Positions 47,537-60,305 of a stretch of 64,000 nucleotides of DNA are shown in pieces. The notes beneath the pieces are model-generated. The model was not told the DNA's origin. It was given only the letters and a program-made list of their open reading frames with translations, and did not search any database. Location: contig OZ022499.1 of assembly GCA_963989385.1 (NCBI GenBank), positions 78,543,903 through 78,607,902 of the forward strand, written 5' to 3'. The DNA comes from Ctena decussata. Lineage: Eukaryota; Mollusca; Bivalvia; Lucinida; Lucinidae. Made by a program: the position numbers and the translations under genes. Position 1 is the first letter of the stretch. Every line of letters begins with the position of its first letter.

Positions 47537-49282
47537 AAAAGGCCATCGGCCAAGTGTCACCCGACGTTTGAAATGTGTCACAAACTGCAGCCCTTTATTC
47601 AGTTTCAGAGTAACTATATGGCCAAAAACAGAAAATATGTGTATTACAGAACCTGGTCAGCAAATAATAACTGAAGCACAATTACTGGGCCTCTATGAAG
47701 TTATAAAATACTTAAGTTTAGAAAGGGGCATTTATGTGCAAAACCAGAAAATATGTGTATAACAGAACCTGGTAAGCAAATAATGATTGAAGCATAAGCA
47801 GAGACATATACCCCAATTACTGGGCCTCTATGAGGTTATAAAATACTTGAGTTCAGAACTGGGCGTATATGTGTAAAATCAGGCTACTGAAACTTTAGGC
47901 CCTTACAGAATGCCCAAAACATAAGACTGTATACCCAATAACAAAATAACAAGGGCCATAATCCTCCTAATATGAATCTGATGAAAAAGAACAATGCATT
48001 TATGAAAATTCAGCCCATTAATATGAATAGTTCTTGAGTTATCCCTTTACCTTTAAGTGAATGTCTATTATCTACGGAAGGGGAATAACTCTGTCACTAA
48101 TAAATTTAGCATATCCTAACAATAATCAGAATACTCAATTTACCAAATGCTAATAGCATACCAAATTTCAGCTCTCTCGGTCAAACGGTTCAAAAGTTGG
48201 AAAAATACCAAAAACGACAAAGGGCCATAACTTTGTAAAATATAGGACAATTGAAATTCCAAAATCACATGCACATCTTCAGATCATGCTGAAACATTCT
48301 GCACAATTTCAAGTCAATCTGATAAAAGATGTGACAGGAGTTACGGGGACAAGGTCTGAGTCAGCAAGGGCCGTAACTCCATCAAAAATGGCCGAAACAA
48401 AAAGAAAAAACCACATGCACATCTTCATATCATAAGAATACAATCTGTAAAATTTCAAATCAATCCGATGAAAGACGTAGGAGGAGTTGCGGGGACAAGA
48501 TTTCGGACGGACGGAAAGACGGACGGACGGACTGACACTGGCAGGGACGAGGGTCATTTCTATAGTCCCCCTCCGCCTACGTCGGGTGACAATGTATACC
48601 CAATAACAAAATAACAAGGGCCATAATCCTCCTAATATGAATCTGATGAAAAAGAACAATGCATTTATGAAAATTCAGCCCATTAATATGAATAGTTCTT
48701 GAGTTATCCCTTTACCTTTAAGTGAATGTCTATTATCTACAGAAGGGGAATAACTCTGTCACTAATAAATTTAGCATATCCTAACAATAATCAGAATACT
48801 CAATATACCAAATGCTAATAGCATACCAAATTTCAGCTCTCTCAGTCAAACGGTTCAAAAGTTGGAAAAATACCAAAAACGACAAAGGGCCATAACTTTG
48901 TAAAATATAGGACAATTGAAATTCCAAAATCACATGCACATCTTCAGATCATGCTGAAACATTCTGCACAATTTCAAGTCAATCTGATAAAAGATGTGAC
49001 AGGAGTTATGGGGACAAGGTCTGAGTCAGCAAGGGCCGTAACTCCATCAAAAATGGCCGAAACAAAAAGAAAAAACCACATGCACATCTTCATATCATAA
49101 GAATACAATCTGTAAAATTTCAAATCAATCCGATGAAAGACGTAGGAGGAGTTGCGGGGACAAGATTTCGGACGGACGGACGGAAGGACGGACGGAAGGA
49201 CGGAAAGACGGACGGACGGACTGACACACGGACGGACGAGGGTCATTTCTATAGTCCCCCTCCGCCTACGTCGGGTGACAAT
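47537..49282 (+). mobile_element. Helitron-like element F6 with duplicated 3' end
   Basis: The 5' side has the short hairpin GGCC-ATC-GGCC and GTCACCCGACG (47556-47566). The partner CGTCGGGTGAC occurs twice (48580-48590 and 49269-49279). Each copy sits after a GGACGGAC tract and closes a near-identical unit of about 665 bp (47929-48593 and 48594-49282). Confidence 0.65.
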
Positions 49283-49497
49283 TATCTGTACTGGATGTTC
49301 AAATTAAACCCACACAGAAATAAACCACACACTAGCCCAGGGAAGGCACATACCAGGCTGTGCATAAATTCAGTCACATCAGGGCTTTGGCTGTTTGTCC
49401 ATCAAAATTTGAACCAAGAAGAAAATATGTTACAAAGGCCCAGATAAGGCTAATACTGACTCTCCAGCTGTGAATGCCAAATGCTGAACCTAAATGA

Positions 49498-49676
49498 GAA
49501 TGGGTACACTTTCAGGGAAAGCAACTCTGTCATTTTCATTTTTGGCTCCCTTCTCAATGTGTCAACTAATAAAGGAAAGAGTTTGCTCCTAGAGGAGCAA
49601 ATTCTTTCCTTTCAACGCAGACCCCATTTTGGAAGAGCTACTTCATTCAAAGTAGCAAACAAGAAGTGATAATTCC
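49498..49676. mobile_element. MITE family A, partial copy
   Basis: AATGGGTACACTTTCAGGGA AAGC, palindrome GGAAAGAGTTTGCTCCTAGAGGAGCAAATTCTTTCC, AGCAAACAAGAAGTGA. Confidence 0.6.
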
Positions 49677-49867
49677 AACTCAATTTTCTACTGCCTATTT
49701 AGCGCAATCTGACTGGTCAAGAGCGTACAGAAAACGGCATTTATACTTCGATAAATCCCCTGAACCAGAAATCGGGAACTACTTGGACTATTTTCTTTGC
49801 GGCAGCTTCCAAAATTCTCTGTGTAGCTGACATTTTTAAGGTAAAAATGACCGGGTTGGAATTATAA

Positions 49868-50025
49868 GAAACAAATTTTATTTTTGTGGATTTTATGGAT
49901 GTGTAAATGCCGGCGAATCACTCACAAACTTAACATAAAGCCCTTCGGGTTTTATTCAGTTTGTGAGTGATTTGCTGGCGTTTACACATCGATAAAATCC
50001 ACAAAATAAAATTCATTCCTATAAT
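49868..50025. repeat. Long hairpin above exon 8 donor side
   Basis: ATAAGAAACAAATTTTATTT TTGTGGATTTTATGGATGTGTAAATGCC and inverse GGCGTTTACACATCGATAAA ATCCACAAAATAAAATTCATTCCTAT; loop holds AAAGCCCTTCGGGTTTTAT. It lies about 110 bp past exon 8's donor. Confidence 0.7.
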
Positions 50026-50046
50026 GAAAGTTCTTTCCCTTTGTCA

Positions 50047-50676
<630 letters not shown>

Positions 50677-50706
50677 ATGAATTGAGGCTGTACTTATTCA
50701 CCCTTC

Positions 50707-50907
50707 CAGAGCTCTAGATAAGAGGGGTATTTGATGATAATTGAGGGATAATTTTCTTTATTTCTTATTGAAACATATGTTGTGACCCCTCATCTGAACC
50801 GTCTCGCTGAGAGGGTTCAGATGAGGGGTCACAACATACGTTTCTATCAAGAATTAAAAAAATTATCCCTAATTATCACCAAATACTCCCTCTTAAATAG
50901 GGCTCTG
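50707..50907. mobile_element. Foldback MITE family L, copy 1
   Basis: CAGAGCTCTAGATAAGAGGG GTATTTGATGATAATTGAGGG with inverse at the other end; centre TTGTGACCCCTCATCTGAAC and inverse. Confidence 0.75.
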
Positions 50908-51285
50908 CGGCCTTCCATCAGCTTCAGATGACTGAAATACTTAAAACTAGGGCTGTAAGAGGCTGTAAAACTCTAAATTGGCATTCAACCTATCTTGCTC
51001 TTCAGACATTTTTTCATTCAAACAAAGTCTCAAGAGTCTCAGAAATTTATCAAGCCAGAGTACTATATTAATCCTAAATTCTAATGCACTTACGAATGTA
51101 AAGTGACGTCTGATTGGATAACGTCAAAAATTTGCGACAGTATATTTTGTGATATACTGTTGCACACCCGACGTCATTAAGTAACGTCTCTTCTCATTGG
51201 CTGACGTTTGGTGTTACGTTGCTGACAGCGCTTGAAACAGGTGCACACTAGTACATTATGAAAGGTGAAAATGTAGGAATGTGCA

Positions 51286-51459
51286 TTAGAATGGGGATAA
51301 CTGCTTTGAAAATTGTCATTTGGGGAGGTAAATCATTGGTTTTATGGTCGCAAATTGCGTTATACGGCTCCGCTGGCGCATCGCCATAAAACGAAATTTC
51401 CGACCTTAAAACCGTTTTACCTCCCCAAATGACAATTTTCAGGACAGTTATCCCCTAAT
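51286..51459. mobile_element. Foldback MITE family W, copy 2
   Basis: GGGGATAACTGCTTTGAAAA TTGTCATTTGGGGAGGTAAA and inverse TTTACCTCCCCAAATGACAATTTTCAGGACAGTTATCCCC; the centre has GGCTCCGCTGGCGCATCGCC. Confidence 0.7.
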
Positions 51460-51973
51460 TTATGGACAGCTTAACCATTTATGTAACTGACTCTTTCACT
51501 GGAGCCCCAACATGTAAGAAGGTGGATCAGCATATCTGTCAAACCGGTCAGTGAATCTGTGCAGTCTAGACAGTCTTTAAGTTTTGCCTTTAGATTCCTA
51601 AAGATCCATACACAATGTGTGTGAACAGTAAAGGCTCTGATCAGACAGTGCAGATGTACAGTCTAGTCAAAGCTTTTGCTCTTTGGATATTCATTAAGCA
51701 TCCTTTTTCCATGCTAGGCTCATCTTTGAATTAAATGAAGTTCTTGGCATAGAGAAGTGATTCTGATGAAACTTCATCTCAGCAGCATTTTGAACTGTTT
51801 CTACACTATCTGCTCAGGAATTTGCCTTTAAGTTGCCATAGCAGCCAAATTGCTCAAACGATTGGCACAAAAACAGAAGTTTTGTAGAATATTTACAGAA
51901 ACTATAACACCAATTAAATACCATGACAGCCAAGTCTAGGGTGGTCAGAAGACATGACACACACAGCTGAGCC

Positions 51974-52174
51974 CAGAGCTCTAGATAAGAGGGGTATGAT
52001 GATAATTGAGGGATAATTTTTTTTATTTCTCATTGAAACCATATGTTGTGACCCCTCATCTGAACGGTCTCGTCGAGACGGTTCAGATGAGGGGTCACAA
52101 CATATGTTTTTATGCAGAATTAACAAAAATTGTCCCTAATTATCACCAAATACGCCCTCTTATCTAGAGCTCTG
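51974..52174. mobile_element. Foldback MITE family L, copy 2
   Basis: CAGAGCTCTAGATAAGAGGG GTATGATGATAATTGAGGG to CGCCCTCTTATCTAGAGCTCTG; centre CATCTGAACGGTCTCGTCGAGACGGTTCAGATG. Confidence 0.78.
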
Positions 52175-52255
52175 TGAGCCTAGAGAACTTTATTAGATAT
52201 TTTCAATATCCCAACATTACATAATTAGACTGTCATATTCCTGCGACAGGCACTA

Positions 52256-52367
52256 TTCATAAACAATCACAAAACCATATTTACCCTAAATATACAGACA
52301 GAAATGGCCAATTCATAAACAGTCACAATACCATTTTTTACCCTAAATATACAGACAGAAATGGCCA
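52256..52367 (+). repeat. 56-bp tandem duplication
   Basis: TTCATAAACAATCACAAAAC CATATTTACCCTAAATATACAGACAGAAATGGCCAA appears twice in a row with few changes. Confidence 0.8.
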
Positions 52368-52393
52368 ATCTGGAACTATTTTATAAACATGAA

Positions 52394-52572
52394 TGGACAT
52401 TACACTTCCGGAGAAAGCATCTCTGCCAATTTCATTTCTGCCTCACATCAGAATGGAGGCCAACACTTGATTTAAAGAATTCGCTCCTCCCAATGGAAGC
52501 AAACAGGAGGTACAAAAGTTATCTCCCTTGGAAAAATGGTGGCAAAACATGGAGGTGTACCCATACACCTTA
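52394..52572. mobile_element. MITE family A, partial copy
   Basis: GGACATTACACTTCCGGAGA AAGC, GAATTCGCTCCTCCC, AGCAAACAGGAGGTACAAAAGTTATCTCCC and CATGGAGGTGTACCCATACACCTTA. Confidence 0.62.
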
Positions 52573-52616
52573 TAAAGTTGTTGAAATGCAAACAATACAT
52601 ATCCTGACCTTATACC

Positions 52617-52746
52617 CAAGAGCTCTAGATAAGAGGGGTATTTGATGATAATTGAGGGATAATTTTCTTTATTTCTCTTTGAAACCATATGTTGAGACGG
52701 TTCAGATGAGGGGTCACAACATATGTTTTTATCCAGAATTAACAAA
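52617..52746. mobile_element. Foldback MITE family L, copy 3, split by MITE B
   Basis: AAGAGCTCTAGATAAGAGGG GTATTTGATGATAATTGAGGG then GAGACGGTTCAGATGAGGGGTCACAACATATG, with one centre arm deleted; cut at 52747 by a family-B copy. Confidence 0.65.
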
Positions 52747-52964
52747 AATGACAAAACCAACAAAGAGGCATGTGCACCCAGCGAAGACTCAGATCAGCCA
52801 GGGCATCTGCCAAGTCTGATCAGAGTCTTCACTATCTGCAGCTTATACCCCTAGCTACCCTTTAAGTGCACAGAGAAGACAGATCAGACTGGGCGGATGC
52901 CCAGGCTGATCAGAGTCTTCACTGGGCACACATGCCACTGTCAGTTTTGTCGTGTTGCGGCTCA
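52747..52964. mobile_element. Foldback MITE family B, copy 9, inside a family-L MITE
   Basis: TGACAAAACCAACAAAGAGG to GTTTTGTCGTGTTGCGGCTCA. The left neighbour is the first part of a family-L MITE (52617-52746), and TGTCCCCATCACAAATACTC after it looks like the rest. Confidence 0.68.
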
Positions 52965-52997
52965 CGTGTGTCCCCATCACAAATACTCTATGGGACA

Positions 52998-53187
52998 CTA
53001 ACTCTTTAAGTCCCAGTGACGCATTTAGCAAAATTTGCAAACAGCATAGATCTTGATGAGGCGGCTCATAATGAGCCGCCTCATCTAGATCTACACTGTT
53101 TGCCCTCTATTCTTTGAATTCTCAATATGGAATGTTATTTTTGCAGACGTAAATTTTGTCGTCTGCTTTTTGGAACTTAAAGAGTTA
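52998..53187. mobile_element. MITE family C, copy 3
   Basis: TAACTCTTTAAGTCCCAGTG ACGCATTTAGC to GTCGTCTGCTTTTTGGAACTTAAAGAGTTAA; centre GATGAGGCGGCTCATAATGAGCCGCCTCATC. Confidence 0.75.
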
Positions 53188-53443
53188 AAGCTAAAATACA
53201 CCAAAGTAAGCAAATATGTGGGTCAGGAAAATAGCTTCTCATCATGATGTTTCTTCAATAAATGTGGTATCTCTAACCTACTTCAGATGCTGCACTTAGA
53301 CATGGATTCCCTAACATCATATCTAAAGCATAACTAATGATGCACTTAATAAGACTGTAAATCTGTCAACTGCTGTCAGGCTCATGAGGCAGATATATGG
53401 CAAACAAGCTAAAAGCTGTATTTCTCAATGCTACATCAAACCT

Positions 53444-53652
53444 GTTAACCCTTAAAGTGCCAAAAAGCAGGCGGCAAAATTTACCTCTGCAAAATTTCAA
53501 AAAATGTTTTTTTCCAAGATATACTGAGAATTCAAAGAACAGAGGGCAAACAGTGGAGATCCTGATGAGGTGGCTCATTATGAGCCATTTCATCTGGATC
53601 TATGTTGTTTGCAAATTCAACTATTTCAATTTCTGGCATGTTAAGTCTTAAA
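53444..53652. mobile_element. MITE family C, copy 4
   Basis: TTAACCCTTAAAGTGCCAAA AAGCAGGCGGC to TTCTGGCATGTTAAGTCTTAA; centre GATCCTGATGAGGTGGCTCATTATGAGCC. Confidence 0.72.
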
Positions 53653-53794
53653 AGCCTCTAATGATATCAACAAGCATTCTGAACATTTCCAAAGACATTA
53701 TCAAGAAGTTTGAAAAATTTGCTTTATCAAGACAGCCTGATAGCATGTTTGAAATACTTGGAATGTTTTATGCAGGATGTATCAACAGCTTAAG

Positions 53795-54072
53795 CAGTGC
53801 TCCAGATAAGAGGGGATAACAGGGATAAATCAGGGATAATTTTTCTTATTTGTCCATAAAGACCTATCTTGTGACCCCTAATTAGAACCATCTCGCCGAG
53901 CGCTGAGACGGTTCTAACAAGGGGTACAACATGTTTTCCATTAAAAACATATCTTAAGACCCCTTATTAGAACTGTCTCGTCTAATAAGGGGTCACAATA
54001 TATGTTTTCATAAAGAAATAAGAAAAATTATCTCTGAATTATTCCTGTTATTCCTTCTTATCTGGAGCTCTG
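53795..54072. mobile_element. Foldback MITE family L, copy 4, double hairpin
   Basis: CAGTGCTCCAGATAAGAGGG GATAACAGGGATAA to TTATCTGGAGCTCTG. The centre carries two successive GAACNGTCTCG hairpins, so the element is longer than its relatives. Confidence 0.68.
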
Positions 54073-54086
54073 ATTGAATCACTTAC

Positions 54087-54239
54087 CTGTGGTAGGTTCA
54101 GACACTAGCGGACTTGCAGATGTTCCCAGCCTAAGGACAAGACAACCTAGTTCATGTAGGGCACAGACAAGAACATGTTGACTCCCAGACACGTCTGCTC
54201 CTTGAGATTTACTGTCCGCTGAATCAGCACTTGCTTCTC
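54087..54239 (-). CDS. HEATR5B: HEATR5B exon 7
   Basis: Residues 350-400: a Ser/Ala/Asp-rich linker ([18 protein letters not shown]) and then [20 protein letters not shown], aligning with human SQHVMVCALQELGSLV. The linker is low-conservation in the family. Acceptor TTTTTGCAG, donor ACAG|GTAAGT. Found by similarity and splice sites. Confidence 0.93.
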
Positions 54240-55208
<969 letters not shown>

Positions 55209-55261
55209 TCAGGTAGTAGTTACCTAGGAAGTATGTAACTGTTTCAAGACTTAAAACCTAT

Positions 55262-55450
55262 AGCTGGATAGATGACTTGTGCTTTTACAGCCCATTCAAT
55301 AGCTTTTCGGACATCAGACAGATGAAAGGATGATGATGAAAGGCTGTGTGCAAATGCACCCTGTTGAAAAGAATTTCGCCTCCATGGTAAGTAAATCTGG
55401 GCTGCTAGCTTTGCAGGCCAGCGCCTAATCTACTGAGCTACTAGGGCTAC
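55262..55450 (-). mobile_element. tRNA-derived SINE, diverged
   Basis: Minus strand: CCCTAGTAGCTCAGTAGATT AGGCGCTGG (box A-like) and a body with GATGTCCGAAAAGCTATTGAATGGGC. Intron between exons 5 and 6. Confidence 0.5.
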
Positions 55451-55468
55451 AAACAACAGTTAACTTAC

Positions 55469-55626
55469 ATGTGTAACTCCTACTCGTATCTCTCTATTCA
55501 GTGTTCCACCACCACCTTTGATCATCTCCCCTGCTGAGGAACTCTTCAGGAAGCCAAAACCTCCACGCAGAAAACCAGCTGCCAGGAGATTTAGGACATC
55601 CTCCAACTTAACTTGTTTAGTTTTAC
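55469..55626 (-). CDS. HEATR5B: HEATR5B exon 5
   Basis: Residues 216-268, [20 protein letters not shown], then [20 protein letters not shown] and [10 protein letters not shown]. The Gly/Ser-rich loop between helices is also present in human HEATR5B. Acceptor ATTACAG, donor CAT|GTAAGT. The 327-bp intron above it is one of the shortest here and holds nothing I recognise. Confidence 0.95.
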
Positions 55627-55953
55627 CTGTAATAAGTGTATAAATAGTCGCTTTTTTTATTTTCACAAAGAAATACATCTAAATTCAGAAGCATACTCTG
55701 TCCATGAGCATGCAGGAATGTATCTGGAATTATGCTGTCATGAGTCAAGGGAGCTCAAAATAGATGTATGCAAAATTGCAAACATCCTATGTAAAGTTAG
55801 AATCAGTTCATAGTTTGGATTTTGTATGAAGTTAACATACTGGTTAAAAATCAACCTTTGCTCAGCTATTAATTCTATTATGTTTAGGACACGGCACTGT
55901 TGTGCACACAGTTGCCATAGGTAGTGACAAATATTTTACAGTACATATCTTAC

Positions 55954-56128
55954 CTGTTGCTTGTGTCTTTGGGTTCAAGGCTGTTGCCATCAGGTTGCCT
56001 AGCAACATGGCAACAGCATATCTAGCATCATAGTTGGACCCATCCAGGGCTCGGTAACAAAGGGACACTACTGTTTCTAACTCTGTGGTGGACATAAATG
56101 GCGCTTCATTCACAAGTTGGTACATACA
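55954..56128 (-). CDS. HEATR5B: HEATR5B exon 4
   Basis: Residues 158-215, [20 protein letters not shown]... then [20 protein letters not shown] and [12 protein letters not shown]. Acceptor AATTTCAG, donor ACAG|GTAAGA. It leaves one base of a Gly codon completed by exon 5. Confidence 0.95.
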
Positions 56129-56232
56129 CTGAAATTCAAGAATAACACTTAGAATCAGATTTATCACAGGTTTTCTTGAACTCAAAATGGTGGGAATTGA
56201 TTATCACCAATGTTAAGGAGTACAGAATTTTT

Positions 56233-56470
56233 TTAAGGTGATTGGATACACTTCCAGAGGAGGCAACTCTTCCATATCTATTTCTACCTCCATCTCTGAA
56301 ATGGGGTCAACTCTTAAAAGGAAGAATTTGCTCCTTAGGAGCAAATTCTTCCCTTTAATAGTAGGCCACACTTTGGAATGTCTTCTTCCTCCAGGGAAAC
56401 AAGATAGGAAGCACAGAAGTTGTTTCCCTTTGTAAAAACAGCCAAAACATGTGGAGGTGTACCTTAGTAA
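56233..56470. mobile_element. MITE family A, copy
   Basis: TTAAGGTGATTGGATACACT TCCAGAGGA, palindrome AAGGAAGAATTTGCTCCTTAGGAGCAAATTCTTCCCTT, ending GTGGAGGTGTACCTTAG. Confidence 0.65.
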
Positions 56471-56563
56471 CCTAGACAGAGCTCCAGATAAAGAAAGTGG
56501 GCTTATGAAAAAGGCTTGATAAACTGGAATTTGATATTTTCTGTTCAATCTCCATCAAATATA

Positions 56564-57176
56564 TGAGCCGTTCTCTGTGAAAACCGGGCTTAATGACATA
56601 ACGTAATAATTACGTTGTGAACGGGTGAAAAACATCAGAATTAATGATTTTTCGGACCTCTATTTATTTCCATGAAAATACCTTCGGTGTTGAGATATAA
56701 CAGAAAGCCCATGAATTCAGACAAAGTCCAGTCATAAATATGACATATGTTGCCATGACAACGCTTATTCCACGGTAACCCCAAAGCCTTGAAAACAAAA
56801 GGTATACCATCATAAAGACCTATCATTTGAGAAAGAATGTTAACTCATGCAAATTGTCATATGTGTACTATGATATACATATTGAAAATTAGCAAACACA
56901 CTTTTTGTCCGAGTTAGTTTGTGTAACAAGCACGGAAAGCGCGTTCAAACAAACGTAGTGACGTTGACGTCAAAACATACGTGCATGACGTTAATAACGT
57001 CACATAAAGAAACTGCACTACCTGTTAGCTTCTTAAGTCTATATCTCGGTAATAAATAATGGTAACCATCTCAAATTTTCAGGAAATGTTTAGAAAAGTT
57101 ACTACTTTACAGTGATGCAGTTAATTAATCTTTTGTTCTTATGTCATTAAGCCCGGTTTTCACAGAGACTGGCTCA
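56564..57176. mobile_element. TIR DNA transposon, 613 bp, 38-bp inverted repeats
   Basis: TGAGCCGTTCTCTGTGAAAA CCGGGCTTAATGACATAA at the left; the inverted right end is TGAGCCAGTCTCTGTGAAAA CCGGGCTTAATGACATAA, differing at two or three positions. No transposase frame. Intron between exons 3 and 4. Confidence 0.75.
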
Positions 57177-57615
57177 AATGCTTTGGCTCCTCTTTAGATA
57201 AACAGCAGATAAAACAAAGAAAGGGAATATATCATAAAATCTAATTCTCCAATACCTGTCACCCCATGATGTGAACTCTCATTTAAAACTGCTTCACTGA
57301 AGAAAGAGACGAAAACATATTCTATGGAAAAGCAAGAAATTATATCACAGTTACCACCAAATTTCCATACTACCTACTTTGTGTTTTATGGCTGGCCTGG
57401 AGGACTGAACAGTATACAGTATACTTTAAACCTATATTTTACTGACATTTTTTTGCAGATGCTTATTAATTCATCAACTCAACAAATCCAAATACAAATT
57501 TTAAGCACTGTCAATAATTGTCTTATCACACGAGCAGCAGGTTTTTCAGACATAAACCTACATATAAAATTTTATGTCTGCAAATTATTGAAAGATTGCA
57601 GAGTTTTTCTTTATA
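57177..57615. other. Intron 3 tract: nothing recognised
   Basis: AT-rich sequence between the 613-bp TIR element and a family-B MITE. Confidence 0.45.
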
Positions 57616-57842
57616 TGAGCAATGACAGGACAAAACCAACAAAGTGGCAAGTGCGCCCAGCAAACACTCAGATCAGCCTGGGCATCTACCCAGTCAGATC
57701 AGAGTCTTCCCTGTACACTTAAGGGGTTAGCTAAGGGTCCAAGCTAGCATCATGCCGACAGCAAAGACTTTGATCAGACTGGGCGGATTCCCAGGCTGAT
57801 CTGAGTCTTCACTGGGCACACATGCCACTTTGTTGGATGCTC
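57616..57842. mobile_element. Foldback MITE family B, copy 10
   Basis: TGAGCAATGACAGGACAAAA CC to CACTTTGTTGGATGCTCA; the right terminus is shortened. A family-L MITE follows at once. Confidence 0.7.
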
Positions 57843-57849
57843 ATATTTT

Positions 57850-58051
57850 AGAGCTCCAGATAAGAGGGGGTATTGAGGATAATTTGAAGATAATTTTTCT
57901 TATTTCTCAAGTGAAAACATATGTTGTGACCCCTTATTAGAACTGTCTTGACGAGACGGTTCTAATGATGGTCACAAAATATGTTTTTATGGAGAAATAG
58001 GGATAATTATCCCTAAATTATCTCTGTTACCCCTTCTTATCTGGAGCACTG
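57850..58051. mobile_element. Foldback MITE family L, copy 5
   Basis: TAGAGCTCCAGATAAGAGGG GGTATTGAGGATAATTTGAAG to CCCCTTCTTATCTGGAGCACTG; centre GAACTGTCTTGACGAGACGGTTC. It ends about 20 bp from the exon 3 donor. Confidence 0.72.
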
Positions 58052-58071
58052 TATTATAGTTAATTTGTTAC

Positions 58072-58221
58072 CCTAGCAGCAGCCGTTCTGACAGCCATGG
58101 CTCTGTCTGACATTGCCTGCCTAGCTGCCTTGTAGATATCCTTGTATGTGGAATTGCCTGCTGAGCCCAGGCCATGGACTACCTTCTCCAGGGTCAACAT
58201 TGTCTCCGCCCGACACTGGGA
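58072..58221 (-). CDS. HEATR5B: HEATR5B exon 3
   Basis: Residues 108-157, SQCRAETMLTLEKVVHGLG through YKDIYKAARQAMSDRAMAVR. This matches the conserved segment where human has [20 protein letters not shown]. Exactly 50 codons, phase 0 at both ends, acceptor TTCCAG, donor AGG|GTAACA. Confidence 0.95.
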
Positions 58222-58631
58222 CTGGAATGAGAATTCAGATGTCACAAATTAATTTTGGAGAGTAGAAGCTGCAACTGCACAACTTAACTCTGGCATATAG
58301 TTTTACTGTTTGAAAACAATTAAAGGATTTGATACAAACTCAAATATATTTTTTTGTGTGCCACAGACTGACAGTGGCAAATCTCGCCACCTCTTTATTT
58401 ATATACTGTGAAGATACAGACCAAGATAAAAATCATGCTTAGATGTTGCACACTCTGCCTCATCAAGGCCAACTGATGAGGAAGCAGACCCTTCCCCACT
58501 GAAATTAACAAACATCGTTTTAGTTTTAAGAAAACATGTTAATGGATTGAAAGGAAAAACTAAGGTCCATGCTGCAGAAATTGAAGTTTTCATTATATCA
58601 GCAAGTCTAGGAAAAGACTTGATGATGAAAA
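58222..58631. other. Intron 2 lower part: nothing recognised
   Basis: AT-rich sequence between exon 3 and Helitron-like element F7; no repeat named. Confidence 0.45.
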
Positions 58632-60167
58632 ACTAGAGCATGTGAGCAGGGGCTCACGTATACCCCCGGCCAGTGCCACCGCCTAAAAACCACATTTAAT
58701 ACTAGCAAATGTTATCTAGCAGACAGACAAATTGACAATCTATTACAAATCTAGTGAAATGCCTAATACCAAAAGGTTTCATTAAAATAAATGCAAATTA
58801 TGTAATCAAAAGAGTATACAAATTTAACACAAAATTTCAACATAAGGTACATAAACTTCTTTGTCTGTGACCTTGACCTAAAGTCAACAGCAGCATCCAA
58901 ATGATGTCAACTAATCAGTTAACATAGACATAAACCTAATAACATAGTAATCTGATAAACCTTTGACATAAATTTCCCATTTATTACACTGGAGTGAGAG
59001 ATGGGAAAAAGAAAAAAGAAAGAAAAAGAAGACCAAAAGAAACCTTAGCATCTTGATTTTCTTTCCCACAATATATTTGGCCCTTCTCAAGATGTATACA
59101 AAATTTGAAGACTGTGGCTCTCATAGAAACAGAGAAATCTGTGACCAAAAATAGTTGGATAGAAAGAAAAAATGGAAGAACAAAGGGAATGATAAGCAAG
59201 AAGAGGCTGATTCTCTCTCACACAGTACAACTTGTCATACCCAACGTTTGAACCAAATTTCAAAATCCTAGCTGAAGTGGTTCCTGAGAAATCTTTGACA
59301 GAAATTTAATTGGAGAGAAAAAAAATGGACAAACAAAGGGACTGATAAGCAGCAGAAGGTGCAGCTCTCTTACATGATACAACTATTCATACCCAATGTG
59401 TGTACTAAATATCAAAATTCTAGCTGTAGCAGTTCCTGAGAAATCTGTGACAGAAATTTAATTGGAGAGAAAGAAAAATAGACAAACAAAGGGAATGATA
59501 AGCAGCAGAAGGCTGATTGTCTCTTACACAGTACAACTAGTCATACCCAATGTTTGTACCAAATTTCAAAATCCTAGCTATTGTGGTTCCTGAGAAATCT
59601 GTGACAGAAATTTAATTGGAGAGAAAGAAAAAATTGGAGAAACAAAGGGAATGATAGGCAGGAGAAGCCTGATTGTCTCTTACACGGTACAACTAGTCAT
59701 ACCCAACGTTTGTACCAAATTTCAAAATGCTAGCTATTGTGGTTCCTGAGAAATTTGTGACAGAAATTTAATTGGAGAGAAAGAAAAAATGGACAAACAA
59801 AGGGAATGATAAGCATGAGAAGGCTGATTGTCTCTTACACAGTACAACTAGTCATACCCAACTTTGTACCAAATTTCATAATCCTAGCTATTGTGGTTCC
59901 TGAGAAATCTGTGACAGAAATTTAATTGGAGAGAAAGAAAAAATGGACAAACAAAGGGAATGATAAGCATGAGAAGGCTGATTGTCTCTTACACGGTACA
60001 ACTAATCATACCCAACGTTTGTACCAAATTTCAAAATCCTATCTATTGTGGTTCCTGAGAAATCTGGGACAGAAAAAATGTTAACATACACACACACACA
60101 CAAACATATTTACGGAAAAACCAAAAACTATATACCCCCTATATACTTCGTATACCGGGGGTATAAT
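58632..60167 (+). mobile_element. Helitron-like element F7 with ~155-bp repeats
   Basis: Starts ACTAGAG with hairpin GTGAGC-AGGG-GCTCAC. Subterminal TATACCCCCGG (58659-58669) pairs with CCGGGGGTATA (60155-60165). The 3' hairpin is TATAC-TTC-GTATA and the end is GTATAA. The core has about five tandem units of about 155 bp beginning AATTGGAGAGAAAGAAAA. It ends about 30 bp from the exon 2 donor. A CACA run replaces the GGAC tract of other families. Confidence 0.65.
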
Positions 60168-60196
60168 AAATCTTTATGAAATTAAAATTTTGATAC

Positions 60197-60305
60197 CTCA
60201 GCATATTTTAAGGATTTTATGAGAGCCTGGACTGTGTCCTCATATGATCTACCGGTCATCCTACCCATCTTCTCAAACATGCTACCAAGACATGCCACAG
60301 CAGCC
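60197..60305 (-). CDS. HEATR5B: HEATR5B exon 2
   Basis: Residues 71-107 ([17 protein letters not shown]...) continue the N-terminal HEAT repeats. The acceptor TTTTGCAG and the donor GAG|GTATCA fit. It enters in phase 2 and leaves in phase 0. It is too short and too split to stand out as an open frame and was found from the splice signals and similarity. A Helitron-like element ends about 30 bp beyond the donor. Confidence 0.95.

Noticed and set aside
48309..49246. Minus-strand frames with SPSVRLSVRPKS repeats
   Set aside because: They are translations of the GGACGGAC tract and duplicated units of element F6.
56238..56548. Small open frames in both strands around 56.2-56.5 kb
   Set aside because: They coincide with a family-A MITE palindrome, which reads similarly on both strands.
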